Notes: generated by a model not told the origin, from the sequence alone. A stretch of DNA of 64,000 nt from Duganella fentianensis (GCF_009857835.1 NZ_WWCL01000005.1:94034-158033), one strand, 5' to 3'. Shown: positions 9,396 through 19,252, counted from the first letter of the stretch. Numbers and translations: made by a program.

Positions 9396-10151
9396 ATGGC
9401 CGCATTAAGGCTGCGCTATAATCAACGCAAAAAAACCACAGCGCTTCGAGCGAGAGATAGCGAGACGACTTTGCCAGCCCATTTCGACCTGCAACAATTT
9501 CAGGCCATGACGCCACTCGATGGCGACAACATCTGGGCCTATCTGCTGGACCACAATGCCGAGCGGATTACTGTGAAGCGGCGCAAACCGGCGCTGGAAA
9601 ACATCGAGAAAATCTTCCGTGCCACCTTCAGGCTGGCCAACGAGGTGGGCTTCCGCACCATGAATCTGCGCGACCTGTGCCGCGAGACAGGGCTGTCCAT
9701 GGGCGGGCTGTACGGCTACATCAGCAGCAAGGACCAGCTGGCAGAAATGATAGAAGATGTGGTGCGCCATGCCACCCATGAAGTGCCGCGCATGTTTGAT
9801 GATCTGAGCGATCCGCTGGAGCGGCTGGAAGCGCTGGTGCGGGCCTCGATCTTCGTGTCCGAAATCCTGCAGCCGTGGTTCTATTTCGTCTTCATGGATT
9901 CGCGCGTACTGCAGACGGCCCAGCGTGCCACTGCCAAGGAATCGGAACTGTATGTGCAGAGCCTGTTCGCCGGCATCATCAGCGAACTGCCGCACCGGCC
10001 GCAAGGCAGCCCCGAGCTGCTGGCTTCGCACATCATGGCGATGTTTCAGGACTGGTATGTGAAGCGCTGGAAGTACCGCGCGGCCGAGATCACGCCGGAC
10101 CAGTTTGCCGATAGCGCGGTGCGCATGATGCGCGGCTATCTGCGCGCCTAA
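9396..10151 (+). CDS. TetR-type transcriptional regulator
   Basis: The product has an N-terminal helix-turn-helix region (IFRATFRLANEVGFRTMNLRDLCRETGLS, then MGGLYGYISSKDQL) and a larger helical ligand-binding part. The helix-turn-helix starts about 65 residues in, so translation may begin at the internal ATG at 9507 (MTPLDGD) instead. The gene is divergent from the lipase operon with a short gap, so it might control it, but no operator palindrome was recognised. Ligand and targets are unknown. Confidence 0.8.
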   Translation: MAALRLRYNQRKKTTALRARDSETTLPAHFDLQQFQAMTPLDGDNIWAYLLDHNAERITVKRRKPALENIEKIFRATFRLANEVGFRTMNLRDLCRETGLSMGGLYGYISSKDQLAEMIEDVVRHATHEVPRMFDDLSDPLERLEALVRASIFVSEILQPWFYFVFMDSRVLQTAQRATAKESELYVQSLFAGIISELPHRPQGSPELLASHIMAMFQDWYVKRWKYRAAEITPDQFADSAVRMMRGYLRA

Positions 10152-10172
10152 GCGCGCAGACCGGCTGCGGAA

Positions 10173-12527
10173 CTACTGGTTGGTGGCCGGCGTAGCCGGT
10201 GGTGTAGGGGTCACGTTCTCGCCACCGGGCGGCACATAATCTTCCATATCGAGCGAGTGGCGTGCGGCGTCGCCCATGAACTCGTCGTACAGCCATTCGC
10301 CATTGACCTGGGTGAGGCCGGCCGGGGTCGGACGCTCCTGCGCCGGACGGTTTTGCAGCGCCACCTTCATGTAGTCTATCCAGATCGGCAGCGCCACGCT
10401 GGAACCGAACTCCTTGCCGCCCAGCGATTTGGAATCGTCGTAACCCATCCACGAAACGGCCACGATGCCGCCGCCGTAACCGGCAAACCAGCCATCGACG
10501 GCATCGCTGGAAGTACCGGTTTTGCCGGCCAGATCAGGGCGGCCCAGCTTGGCCACGGCAGCCCCCGTGCCGGTGCGCGTCACCTGACGCAACAGGCTAT
10601 CGGTCACATAGGCATTGCGCGGATCGATTACGCGGGCTTCGTCGGGCAGGGTGGTGCGCGGTTTGGTTTCGGAGATTACCTTGCCATTACCATCGACGAT
10701 TTTGGCGATGAAATACGGCTCGACCGTGTAGCCGCCATTGGCGAACACGGAATAGGCACCCACCAGCTGGGCCGGCGTGACGGAGCCGGTGCCCAGTGCC
10801 AGCGTCAGATTCTTCGGATGCTTGGCCAGATCGAAGCCGAACTTGCCCAGGTAGTGGTGGGTAAATGGCACGGTGATCGAGCGCAGGATGCGCACCGATG
10901 CCACGTTCTTGGATTCGGCCAGCGCGGTACGCATGGTAATCGGGCCATCGAACTTGCCATCATCGTTCTTCGGGCTCCAGGCTTCGTTGCCCGTTTCGGC
11001 GCCCGTCAGATCGAGCGGCGAATCGTTGATGATGGTGGATGGATTAAAGCCTTTCTCCAGTGCCGCCGAATATACGAAAGGCTTGATGGAGGAGCCGGGC
11101 TGGCGCCATGCCTGCGTGACGTGGTTGAACTTCTGAAGGTTGTAATCGAAGCCGCCTACCATGGCGTGGTAGCCGCCCGTGACCGAATCGATGGACACAA
11201 ACGCGGCCGCCACCTGCGGCACCTGGGTGATGCTCCAGCTATTCTTTTCCTGCATGATGCGCACTACAGCACCGGGACGCAGGCGTACGCTGTCCCTGGC
11301 CTTGTCGCTCAGGGCACTGGTCACCAGCCGCAGGCCATCACCGGTGACGGTGATTTCGTCGCCGGACGGATTCTGCACCTTGACGGCTTTCGGGCTGGCG
11401 TCCAGCACCACGGCCGGAATCAGGCGGTCGCTGCTCGGGCGGCGCTGCAGCGCTTCCTCGATGGCGTCATCGCGTTCCTCGGCATTGGCCGGCAGATTGA
11501 TAAAGGCTTCCGGCCCGCGGTAGCCGTGACGCTGGTCATAGTTCAGCACATTGCGGCGCACTGATTCGTAAGCGGCAATCTGGTCCGCCTTGAGGATGGT
11601 GGTGTAGACGCTGATGCCCTTGGTGTAGGAGTCTTCCTTGAACTGGGCATACACCACCTGACGTGCCAGTTCGGCCACGTATTCGGCATGGGTCTCGAAT
11701 TCCTGGCCACGATGGCTGACGTGCAGCGTGGTATGCAGCGCCTTCTGGTACTGCTCTTCGGTGATGTAGTTGACGTCGCGCATGGCGCGCAGGACGACCT
11801 GCTGGCGCTGTTTGGCGCGCTTGGGGTTGACGGCCGGATTGTGGCGCGCAGGATTCTTGGGCAGGCCGGCCAGCATGGCCATTTCGGCAATGTTCAGGTC
11901 TTTCAGCGATTTGCCGAAGTAGGTCTGCGCCGCGCTGCCGAAGCCGAACGAGCGCTGGCCCAGATAGATCTGGTTCATATACAGCTCGAGGATCTGGTCC
12001 TTGTTCAGGGCTGCCTCGATTTTGAAGGCCAGCATGACTTCATTGAGTTTGCGGCCATAGAATTTTTCCCGTGTGAGGAAGAAGTTACGCGCCACCTGCA
12101 TGGTGATGGTGGAGCCGCCCTGACTCATGGCTCCGCCCAGATTGGCCTTGGCCGCGCCCAGCGCGCGCACCCAGTCGATGCCGTTGTGGTCGTAGAAGCG
12201 CTTGTCTTCGATCGCCAGTATGGATTTCTTCATCATCTCGGGAATGTCCTTGATGGGGATGAAGTCGCGGTGTTCTTCGCCGAATTCGCCGATCAGGGCA
12301 TTGTCGGCCGTGTAGACGCGCAGCGGGATTTTCGGCCGGTAGTCGGTCACGGCATCGAGTGATGGCAGGTTGGGCGCTACCACCAGCAGCAGATAGGCGA
12401 TCAGCAGTCCGCCTGCGATCAGGCCGGCAATGCCTATGGCGATGAAGCCACGGATGGCGTTGCGGCGGGTCAGCCACTTGGAAAAATCGATGGAGGAAGT
12501 AGTCAAGGCAGGCACTCTCGGAGACAT
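10173..12527 (-). CDS. mrcA: Penicillin-binding protein 1A (bifunctional peptidoglycan synthase)
   Basis: The 784-residue class A PBP polymerises glycan strands and cross-links peptides in the periplasm. It has a short cytoplasmic N-terminus and one membrane helix (residues ~27-50). The glycosyltransferase domain carries AIEDKRFYDHNGID and the GGSTITMQ motif. The transpeptidase domain carries the SxxK motif in PGSSIKPF, SKN and KTGTSSDAVDGWFAG. The C-terminal tail is rich in Pro and Thr. In many betaproteobacteria this gene is called ponA or mrcA. It is transcribed away from glpD. Confidence 0.96.
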   Translation of the reverse strand: MSPRVPALTTSSIDFSKWLTRRNAIRGFIAIGIAGLIAGGLLIAYLLLVVAPNLPSLDAVTDYRPKIPLRVYTADNALIGEFGEEHRDFIPIKDIPEMMKKSILAIEDKRFYDHNGIDWVRALGAAKANLGGAMSQGGSTITMQVARNFFLTREKFYGRKLNEVMLAFKIEAALNKDQILELYMNQIYLGQRSFGFGSAAQTYFGKSLKDLNIAEMAMLAGLPKNPARHNPAVNPKRAKQRQQVVLRAMRDVNYITEEQYQKALHTTLHVSHRGQEFETHAEYVAELARQVVYAQFKEDSYTKGISVYTTILKADQIAAYESVRRNVLNYDQRHGYRGPEAFINLPANAEERDDAIEEALQRRPSSDRLIPAVVLDASPKAVKVQNPSGDEITVTGDGLRLVTSALSDKARDSVRLRPGAVVRIMQEKNSWSITQVPQVAAAFVSIDSVTGGYHAMVGGFDYNLQKFNHVTQAWRQPGSSIKPFVYSAALEKGFNPSTIINDSPLDLTGAETGNEAWSPKNDDGKFDGPITMRTALAESKNVASVRILRSITVPFTHHYLGKFGFDLAKHPKNLTLALGTGSVTPAQLVGAYSVFANGGYTVEPYFIAKIVDGNGKVISETKPRTTLPDEARVIDPRNAYVTDSLLRQVTRTGTGAAVAKLGRPDLAGKTGTSSDAVDGWFAGYGGGIVAVSWMGYDDSKSLGGKEFGSSVALPIWIDYMKVALQNRPAQERPTPAGLTQVNGEWLYDEFMGDAARHSLDMEDYVPPGGENVTPTPPATPATNQ

Positions 12528-12634
12528 CGGTAGGCGCGATTATAGACCATCGCGTTGTGCGTTTCCCGAATTGGAAATTGGTGATTTTTGCAAATTAGAG
12601 GGAGGCAGTCTATGCTGGCGCTAGGAATTGTCGT

Positions 12635-12666
12635 AACGTATCACTATTCGAGCTAAAACGTATCAC
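12635..12666. promoter_or_regulatory. Direct repeat AACGTATCAC x2 upstream of glpD
   Basis: The decamer AACGTATCAC occurs at 12635-12644 and 12657-12666, a 22 bp period (two helical turns), ending 10 bp before the glpD ATG. The spacing suits two protein dimers on one face of the DNA. A glycerol-responsive repressor is one possible ligand, but that is a guess from the neighbouring gene. Confidence 0.4.
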
Positions 12667-12676
12667 CGGGGAAGAC

Positions 12677-14212
12677 ATGGCGGAACCGCAGCACACTCTC
12701 GATTGCGATCTATTGATAGTCGGTGGCGGCATCAATGGGGTAGGTATCGCGCGCGATGCGGCCGGACGGGGGCTGTCGGTGGTGCTGTGCGAAAAAGATG
12801 ATCTGGCCGCCCATACCTCGTCCGCTTCGTCCAAGCTTATCCACGGCGGCCTGCGCTATCTGGAGTATTACGAGTTCAATCTGGTGCGCAAAGCCCTGAT
12901 CGAGCGCGAAGTGCTGCTACGCGCCGCGCCCCATATCATGCGCCCGCTACGCTTTGTCATGCCCCATGCGGCCGGCTTGCGGCCCAGCTGGATGATACGG
13001 GCCGGCCTGAAACTATATGATTTGCTGGCCAAGCGCGAACTGCTGCCGCCTTCCTCGGCCATCAATCTGCGCTGTCATCCGGCCGGCCAGCCGCTGAAAC
13101 CGGAATTCCGCTGCGGTTACATCTATTCCGATGGCTGGGTGGATGATGCGCGGCTGGTGGTGCTGAACGCCATGGATGCGGAAGAAAAGGGCGCCATCAT
13201 TCTGACCCAGACCCTGTGCAGCCGATTGCAGCGGCAGGCGGGCGGCTGGCAGGCCGACCTGCACAAGCAGGGCTGCGGCGATGTACGGGTCAACGCCCGC
13301 TATGTGGTGAATGCGGCGGGACCATGGACGGCGCAGGTGCTGCATGCGGCCGTGCCGAAAGAAGGCGGCGGCCATCTGCGCCTGATTAAAGGCAGCCATA
13401 TCATCGTGCGGCGCATTTTCGAACACGAACATGCGTATATATTCCAGCATCGCGACGGCCGCATCGTGTTCGCCATTCCCTACGAACGCGAATTTACCCT
13501 GATAGGCACGACCGACCTTGATTACCAGGGTGACGCCAATCAGGTGGCCATCAGCGAAGAAGAAATCCGCTATCTGTGCCAGCTGGCCAGCGAGTACTTT
13601 GTCCGCCCCGTACAGCCGGCCGATGTGGTGTCTACCTATTCCGGCGTGCGGCCGCTGGTGGAAGATGGGGCCGACGCCAAGGCCGTCACGCGCGACTACC
13701 GGCTGGAAGTGGATCAGGATGGCCCGCCGCTGCTGAGCGTCTTCGGCGGCAAGATCACCACCTACCGCAAGCTGGCCGAAGATGCGGTCGATCAGGTGGC
13801 CCGCGCGCTGGGCAACCGCCACGGTGCATGGACCCACGATGCCTGCCTGCCCGGCGGTGACCTGTTCGGCGCCAGGCCGCAGAACCGTTCCGTGCTGGAG
13901 TTCGATAGCTGGGTGCGCACGGTGCAGAACCAGTATGCATGGCTGCCGCCGCTGCTGGTGGCCCGCTACGCACGCGCCTACGGTACGCGGCTGCATACGC
14001 TGCTGGCGCAGAAGACCACGCTGATCGAGATGGGCGAGGAAATCCTGCCCGGCCTGTATGCGACGGAAGTGGAATACCTGCGCCGCTATGAATGGGCGCG
14101 CACGGCACAGGACATTCTGTGGCGCCGCTCCAAACTGGGCCTGCATCTGCCACCTGATGCCGCGCAAGTCCTGCAGGACTGGCTGCTGGCTCATCCCGTC
14201 CAGTGTAAATAA
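12677..14212 (+). CDS. glpD: Glycerol-3-phosphate dehydrogenase (FAD-dependent, aerobic)
   Basis: GlpD oxidises sn-glycerol 3-phosphate to dihydroxyacetone phosphate and passes electrons to quinone at the inner membrane. The 511-residue length is normal (E. coli 501). It begins with the FAD-binding motif VGGGINGVGIARDAAGRG, then the family signature SSASSKLIHGGLRYLE. Later come GTTDLDYQGD and the second FAD-contact region FGGKITTYRKLAE. The C-terminal helical domain (YEWARTAQDILWRRSKLGL) is complete. No glpK or glpF is nearby, so regulation would be from a distant or local site. Confidence 0.96.
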   Translation: MAEPQHTLDCDLLIVGGGINGVGIARDAAGRGLSVVLCEKDDLAAHTSSASSKLIHGGLRYLEYYEFNLVRKALIEREVLLRAAPHIMRPLRFVMPHAAGLRPSWMIRAGLKLYDLLAKRELLPPSSAINLRCHPAGQPLKPEFRCGYIYSDGWVDDARLVVLNAMDAEEKGAIILTQTLCSRLQRQAGGWQADLHKQGCGDVRVNARYVVNAAGPWTAQVLHAAVPKEGGGHLRLIKGSHIIVRRIFEHEHAYIFQHRDGRIVFAIPYEREFTLIGTTDLDYQGDANQVAISEEEIRYLCQLASEYFVRPVQPADVVSTYSGVRPLVEDGADAKAVTRDYRLEVDQDGPPLLSVFGGKITTYRKLAEDAVDQVARALGNRHGAWTHDACLPGGDLFGARPQNRSVLEFDSWVRTVQNQYAWLPPLLVARYARAYGTRLHTLLAQKTTLIEMGEEILPGLYATEVEYLRRYEWARTAQDILWRRSKLGLHLPPDAAQVLQDWLLAHPVQCK

Positions 14213-14249
14213 AAAACGGCGCCTGTCCTTGCGGATCAGGCGCCGTTTT
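14213..14249. terminator. Bidirectional terminator between glpD and the peptide transporter gene
   Basis: Arms AAAACGGCGCCTG (14213-14225) and CAGGCGCCGTTTT (14237-14249) form a strong GC stem with A and T runs on the two sides. It sits between two convergent genes and should serve both. Confidence 0.9.
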
Positions 14250-14282
14250 GCGCTAGGCGCCGCGTGCGCGGCGCTGCCTATA

Positions 14283-15782
14283 TTACTTCACACCGTGCAT
14301 CAGTTTCTGGATCAGGGGAGCGATCAGGAACAGCAGCACGCCGCCAGCCATCAGCGAGTAGAAGCCGAAGGTGTAGCCGCTCAGTGCCGAGGTGATCGAC
14401 ATACCGGCTTCGCCGCTGACGTGGGAAGCGAAGATGCCCGACAGGTTGTTACCGATACCGGTAGACAGGAACCAGCCACCCATACCCAGACCGACCAGAC
14501 GGGTAGGTGCCAGCTTGGTCACCATCGACAGGCCGATAGGTGACAGGCACAGTTCACCGATCGATTGCAGTACGTAGACCATGAACAGGGTCCAGAACGG
14601 GATCTTGTTGTCGACGTTGACCAGCATCGACAGCGCATACATCAGCAGGCCGAAAGCGGCACCATTGAACAGCAGGCCGAGGCCGAATTTGCGCGGAATC
14701 GAAGGATTGGCACCGCGCATGGCCACCCAGATGAAGGCGATGACAGGAGCGCAGGAAATGATGGCCAGCGAGTTCACGGTCTGGAACCAGGCTACCGGGA
14801 AAGTCCAGTTGAACATTACGCGGTCAACGATTTTGTCGGCCAGGAAGGTGAACGAGCTGCCAGCCTGTTCGAAGAACATCCAGAACATGATATTGAAGAA
14901 GAAGATCAGCAGCATGGCGATGACTTTGTCGCGCGCTACTTTGCCGTTGCGGATACCTTCTACCAGCAGCATCACGGACAGCAGGATGAACAGGCCGGAC
15001 AGCACGATCTGCAGATTGGCTGCGCCAGCGGCCAGCAGCAGGTACACCAGCGGAATCACGCAAAGCGAGCCCAGTACCACGTAGACCATGCGCTTGGGGT
15101 CGGCGTTGCTTTGGTCCGGAGCACCGATGCCTTTGAGCTGGGCGCGGCCGATGAAGAACCATACCAGGCTAACCAGCATACCGACGCCGGCCGACAGGAA
15201 CACTACTTTGTAGGCAGGCATGCCGTGGTTGCCGAAGACGGCCGAAGCCAGCCACTCGGTCAGCACTGGCGCGACCAGCGCGCCCGAGTTGATGCCCATG
15301 TAGAAAATGGTGAAGCCGGAATCGCGACGCGGGTCGGCGGCACCATACAGCTTGCCTACCATGGTCGAGATATTCGGTTTGAACATGCCGTTACCGACGA
15401 TGATGGTCGCCAGACCGAATTTGAACACGGTCTGGTCAGGCAAGGCAATCATGAACAGGCCGGCGGCCATGAACGAGGCGCCCACCAGAATCGAGCGCTG
15501 ATAACCGAGCACGCGGTCTGCCACGTAGCCGCCGAACAGCGCTGCGGCATAAACCAGCGCCAGATAGGAACCGTACACCAGATTGGCAGCCGATTCGCCC
15601 GTTGGGTCGCCGCTGTAGAATTGGGCCACAACGTAGAGAACCAGGGCCCAGCGTATGCCGTAGAAGGCAAAACGCTCCCAGAACTCGGTCATGAACAACA
15701 TCCAGAGCGGGGCAGGGTGGCCCATGATCTGTTTGAACTCGGGAATCTTCGCTTCCGTATTGGTGGTGGTCGCACCGCTCAT
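14283..15782 (-). CDS. POT/PTR family proton-dependent oligopeptide transporter
   Basis: The 499-residue inner-membrane protein imports di- and tripeptides with protons. It shows the POT signature: FWERFAFYG on helix 1 (the ExxER-type proton site region), GGYVADRVLG, and FxxFYMGIN-like text (GFTIFYMGINSGAL). Hydrophobic segments repeat to the end, consistent with 12-14 helices. The ATG at 15782 was chosen because AGGAG lies about 8 nt upstream; the longer frame adds 24 charged residues. It resembles E. coli DtpA/DtpB, but which one cannot be settled here. Confidence 0.92.
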   Translation of the reverse strand: MSGATTTNTEAKIPEFKQIMGHPAPLWMLFMTEFWERFAFYGIRWALVLYVVAQFYSGDPTGESAANLVYGSYLALVYAAALFGGYVADRVLGYQRSILVGASFMAAGLFMIALPDQTVFKFGLATIIVGNGMFKPNISTMVGKLYGAADPRRDSGFTIFYMGINSGALVAPVLTEWLASAVFGNHGMPAYKVVFLSAGVGMLVSLVWFFIGRAQLKGIGAPDQSNADPKRMVYVVLGSLCVIPLVYLLLAAGAANLQIVLSGLFILLSVMLLVEGIRNGKVARDKVIAMLLIFFFNIMFWMFFEQAGSSFTFLADKIVDRVMFNWTFPVAWFQTVNSLAIISCAPVIAFIWVAMRGANPSIPRKFGLGLLFNGAAFGLLMYALSMLVNVDNKIPFWTLFMVYVLQSIGELCLSPIGLSMVTKLAPTRLVGLGMGGWFLSTGIGNNLSGIFASHVSGEAGMSITSALSGYTFGFYSLMAGGVLLFLIAPLIQKLMHGVK

Positions 15783-16038
15783 GCGGCTTCTCCTATTTTT
15801 TATGATCGAAAAAAGTCTCTCGGACTCCCTCGTGGGGTGCCAAGTGGGCGCCATTTTAATCTACAAATCGCCGGCAACGGGCAATTTGATGCATGGTTCC
15901 TAAAGTTGTGGCATTTGTGCTATTAAATTAACCATAACAGGAATGCACAATCTCGGCCCCGCAGAACGGCGGTTTGTCGTATATTGAGGGCGCGGCACAT
16001 AGTGCCGTGCATCGAAATTGAATAAGGATTTACGCATC

Positions 16039-17409
16039 ATGGAACATGACGTTGTCGATACCCTGATTTCGCCGGAAGGACATCTGGAAGTCCTGTCCAA
16101 GGCGGAGGTGGCCAAACTGCTCGATACCAGCCAGGGTGGCCTGTTTAATACTTTGCGCCGCTGCGCACTGGCCGTGCTCAATTGCGGCAGCACCATCGAC
16201 GATGGCAAGGAACTGCTGGAACGCTATGAATCGTTCGATATCAGCATTCTGCAGCGCGAGCGCGGCATCAAGCTCGATATCAAGGGCGCGCCGGGTATCG
16301 CTTTCGTCGATGGCAAAATGATCAAGGGCATACACGAGCACCTGTTTGCGGTGCTGCGCGATATCGTTTTCGTCAGCAGCGAAATCAGTGACAATCCGAA
16401 GTTTGATGTAGAGAGCACGGAAGGCATTACCGATGCCGTGTTCCACATCCTGCGCAATGCCGATGTGCTGAAACCTCTGCTTAATCCCAAGCTGGTGGTG
16501 TGCTGGGGCGGCCACTCGATCAACCGCGCCGAATACACCTATTCCAAGGAAGTGGGCTACCAGATGGGCCTGCGCGATCTGGATATCTGCACCGGCTGCG
16601 GGCCGGGCGCCATGAAGGGGCCGATGAAGGGCGCCACCATAGGCCATGCCAAGCAGCGCTTTACCAACGGGCGCTATCTGGGCATCACCGAGCCGGGCAT
16701 CATTGCGGCCGAATCGCCCAACCCCATCGTCAATGAACTGGTGATCATGCCTGATATCGAGAAGCGCCTCGAAGCGTTCGTGCGTACGGGCCATGGCATC
16801 GTGGTGTTTCCCGGTGGTGCCGGCACGGCCGAGGAAATCCTGTACATCCTCGGCATCCTGCTGCACCCGGATAATGCCGAGATTCCTTTCCCGCTGATCT
16901 TCACGGGACCGGAAACTTCGCGCGAGTACTTCGTGCAGATTAACCAGTTCATCCACGATACACTGGGACCGGAGGCGCAGCAGCGCTATAAGATCATCAT
17001 CGACGATCCGGAACTGGTGGCGCGCGAAATGCAGAACGGGATCAAGGAAGTGCGCGAATACCGCAAGTTGCGCAGCGATGCCTATTACTTCAACTGGGGC
17101 CTGAAGATAGACCACGAGTTCCAGCGTCCGTTTGCGCCTACCCACGAGAACATGCGCAAACTGAGCCTGCACAAGCAGCAGCCCGTGCATCTGCTGGCGG
17201 CTAATCTGCGCCGCGCTTTCTCCGGCGTGGTGGCTGGCAATGTGAAGGAAGAGGGCATACGCGCCGTGGAAAAGCACGGCGTGTTCGAAATCCACGGCGA
17301 CAAGGAGATCATGGAGCCTATGGATGCGCTGCTGGCTTCCTTCGTGGTTCAGCACCGCATGAAACTGGCCGGTAAACACTACACGCCTTGCTACCGCGTG
17401 ATCCAGTAA
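16039..17409 (+). CDS. ppnN: Nucleotide 5'-monophosphate nucleosidase PpnN (LOG family)
   Basis: PpnN (YgdH) cleaves nucleoside monophosphates to base and ribose 5-phosphate and is regulated by (p)ppGpp in E. coli. From the ATG at 16039 the protein has 456 residues, close to E. coli's 454, and AAGGA lies upstream. An N-terminal domain of about 150 residues precedes the LOG-type Rossmann core, with CWGGHSI, a GCGPGAMKGPMKGA loop and the conserved PGGAGTAEEILYILG motif. The C-terminal domain ends in KLAGKHYTPCYRVIQ, as expected. Confidence 0.93.
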   Translation: MEHDVVDTLISPEGHLEVLSKAEVAKLLDTSQGGLFNTLRRCALAVLNCGSTIDDGKELLERYESFDISILQRERGIKLDIKGAPGIAFVDGKMIKGIHEHLFAVLRDIVFVSSEISDNPKFDVESTEGITDAVFHILRNADVLKPLLNPKLVVCWGGHSINRAEYTYSKEVGYQMGLRDLDICTGCGPGAMKGPMKGATIGHAKQRFTNGRYLGITEPGIIAAESPNPIVNELVIMPDIEKRLEAFVRTGHGIVVFPGGAGTAEEILYILGILLHPDNAEIPFPLIFTGPETSREYFVQINQFIHDTLGPEAQQRYKIIIDDPELVAREMQNGIKEVREYRKLRSDAYYFNWGLKIDHEFQRPFAPTHENMRKLSLHKQQPVHLLAANLRRAFSGVVAGNVKEEGIRAVEKHGVFEIHGDKEIMEPMDALLASFVVQHRMKLAGKHYTPCYRVIQ

Positions 17410-17416
17410 GCCGGCT

Positions 17417-18319
17417 TTATCGCATGGTCTGAACCATTTCGCCCAGCCAGTCGGCGAATACCCGGACCCGCTTGGGGATGTTGCGCCGGTGCGGGAACAG
17501 GATGTGGCTGGGCATGGGCGCAGGCAGATAGTCGGGCAGCACCTGCGCCAGCAGGCCGGCCTGTATGTCGGCCTGCGCGGCCGACTGCGGCAGCTGGGCG
17601 ATGCCTAGCCCGCCACGGCAGGCCGCGCTATACGCCACGCTGTTATTCACCGTGACTTTGTGGCCCATGGCGAGGTAATGCGTCCGGCCGCTGGCACTAT
17701 CGCAGTATTCGAAGCCGGCCGGCTGGCTGGCAGGATTGGGCTGGTAGTTGACCAGCCAGTGCTGCGCCAGATCGTCCAGCGTGGCCGGTGTGCCATAGTG
17801 CGCCAGATAGGCCGGACTGGCCACGTTGATCAATTCCAGTGGCGGCAGCGGGCGCGCGACCAGCGACTGGTCCACGACGGCACCTACCCTTACCACCAGA
17901 TCGAAGCCTTCGCCCAGCAGGTCGACGCGACGGTCGGTGCTGAACAGGTCTACCTGCACTTGCGGATGCGCGGCCAGAAAGCCGGCCAGCTGGGCGCTGA
18001 CCTGCGCCGCCAGACCTAGCGGCATGTCGGCACGGATGCGACCCCGTAGCTGGTCGCCCTGACGGAACAGGGCGCTGATGTCGTCCAGATCTTCCAGCAG
18101 ACGGTCGCAGCGTTCCAGTAGATCGGCACCTTCGCGGGTGATCTGTACGCGCCGCGTGGTTCTTTGCAGCAGGCGCGCACCGAGCTGCTCTTCCAGCCGC
18201 TGGATGGCATTCGAGATAGTGGCGCGCGGTAGCTGGAGCCGGTCGGCTGTGCGGGTAAAGCTGCCCAGTCTGGCCACCCAGCTAAAAATTCTCAAGTCTT
18301 CCGTCTGGATTGGTTTCAT
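17417..18319 (-). CDS. LysR-type transcriptional regulator
   Basis: The N-terminal helix-turn-helix (EDLRIFSWVARLGSFTRTAD, with RATISNAIQRLEEQLGARLLQR) is the LysR pattern. A periplasmic-binding-like effector domain follows, with GRIRADMPLGL and a closing VRVFADWL segment. A start at 18358 would add 13 residues; the ATG at 18319 puts the helix-turn-helix at the usual distance from the N-terminus. The gene is divergent from a short-chain dehydrogenase gene with about 100 bp between them, so it probably controls that gene and itself. The effector is unknown. Confidence 0.88.
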   Translation of the reverse strand: MKPIQTEDLRIFSWVARLGSFTRTADRLQLPRATISNAIQRLEEQLGARLLQRTTRRVQITREGADLLERCDRLLEDLDDISALFRQGDQLRGRIRADMPLGLAAQVSAQLAGFLAAHPQVQVDLFSTDRRVDLLGEGFDLVVRVGAVVDQSLVARPLPPLELINVASPAYLAHYGTPATLDDLAQHWLVNYQPNPASQPAGFEYCDSASGRTHYLAMGHKVTVNNSVAYSAACRGGLGIAQLPQSAAQADIQAGLLAQVLPDYLPAPMPSHILFPHRRNIPKRVRVFADWLGEMVQTMR

Positions 18320-18427
18320 TTTTCGAATAGTGATGTCGGATTTCGCTGGTTTATCCATTCATTATACGGAATTACACTCTATTTCATCTGCTCCACGTGG
18401 CGAGCATGAACGAGATAGGAGTCTGAC

Positions 18428-19228
18428 ATGAGCAACAACATCGCTAACACTGCAAGTAATACCACTGTTTCGAACGGCCGTCTGGCCCTGATTACGGGCG
18501 GCAGCCGCGGACTGGGGCGCTCGGCCGCCATCCATCTGGCGCGCGCTGGCTGGGACGTGGTGATCACCTATAAGGAACGGGCCGATGCGGCCGAGGCCAC
18601 GCTGGCGGAAGTACGTGCGCTGGGTCGCCAGGGCGCAGCTCTGGCGCTCGACAGTGGCGTCGTGGCCGGCTTTGCTGATTTCCGCAGCCGTTTCGCGGCC
18701 GTGCTGCAGGCCCAGTTTGGCCGCAGCCAGTTCGATGCGCTGGTCAACAACGCCGGTAATGGTGGCGACGTGGCGTTTGCCGATACCACCGAACAGCAGT
18801 TCGACGAGATGCTGAACGTCCATCTGAAAGGCGTGTTCTTCCTGACCCAGACCCTGCTGCCGCTGCTGGCTGATGGCGGCCAGATTCTGAATGTGTCCAG
18901 CGGTCTGGCGCGCTTCTCCTTCCCCGGCAAGGCTGTCTACGCCATCATGAAGGGCGGGGTGGAAGTGCTGACGCGCTATCTGGCCAAGGAACTGGGCCCA
19001 CGCGGCATCCGCGTCAACACGCTGGCGCCGGGCGCGATTGCGACAGATTTCGGCGGCGGCGCAGTGCGCGACAACCCGCAGATCAACGCCCATGTGGCGG
19101 CAGCGACGGCACTGGGCCGCGTTGGCGAGGCCGATGATATCGGCGGTGCCGTGGCCAGCCTGCTGGACCAGCGTAGCGGCTGGATCAATGCGCAGCGCAT
19201 CGAAGCTTCGGGTGGCATGCTGGTATAA
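18428..19228 (+). CDS. Short-chain dehydrogenase/reductase (SDR family)
   Basis: This is a classical SDR of 266 residues. The NAD(P)-binding glycine motif is GGSRGLGR near residue 22. NNAG is present, the catalytic Ser is in LNVSSGLA, and the catalytic Tyr-Lys pair appears as YAIMK (YxxxK). The closing VRVNT-like block is IRVNTLAPGAIATDF, and a C-terminal GG-containing segment ends the fold. A basic or small residue pattern after the first strand suggests NADPH is possible but not certain. It is divergent from a LysR regulator. The substrate cannot be inferred. Confidence 0.9.
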   Translation: MSNNIANTASNTTVSNGRLALITGGSRGLGRSAAIHLARAGWDVVITYKERADAAEATLAEVRALGRQGAALALDSGVVAGFADFRSRFAAVLQAQFGRSQFDALVNNAGNGGDVAFADTTEQQFDEMLNVHLKGVFFLTQTLLPLLADGGQILNVSSGLARFSFPGKAVYAIMKGGVEVLTRYLAKELGPRGIRVNTLAPGAIATDFGGGAVRDNPQINAHVAAATALGRVGEADDIGGAVASLLDQRSGWINAQRIEASGGMLV

Positions 19229-19252
19229 GCGCATCCTGCGCTGAGGTATAAA

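Noticed and set aside
14565..15926. Open frame of 453 codons opposite the peptide transporter
   Set aside because: It is rich in His, Gln and Asp with no domain; it is the complement of hydrophobic codons in a membrane protein.
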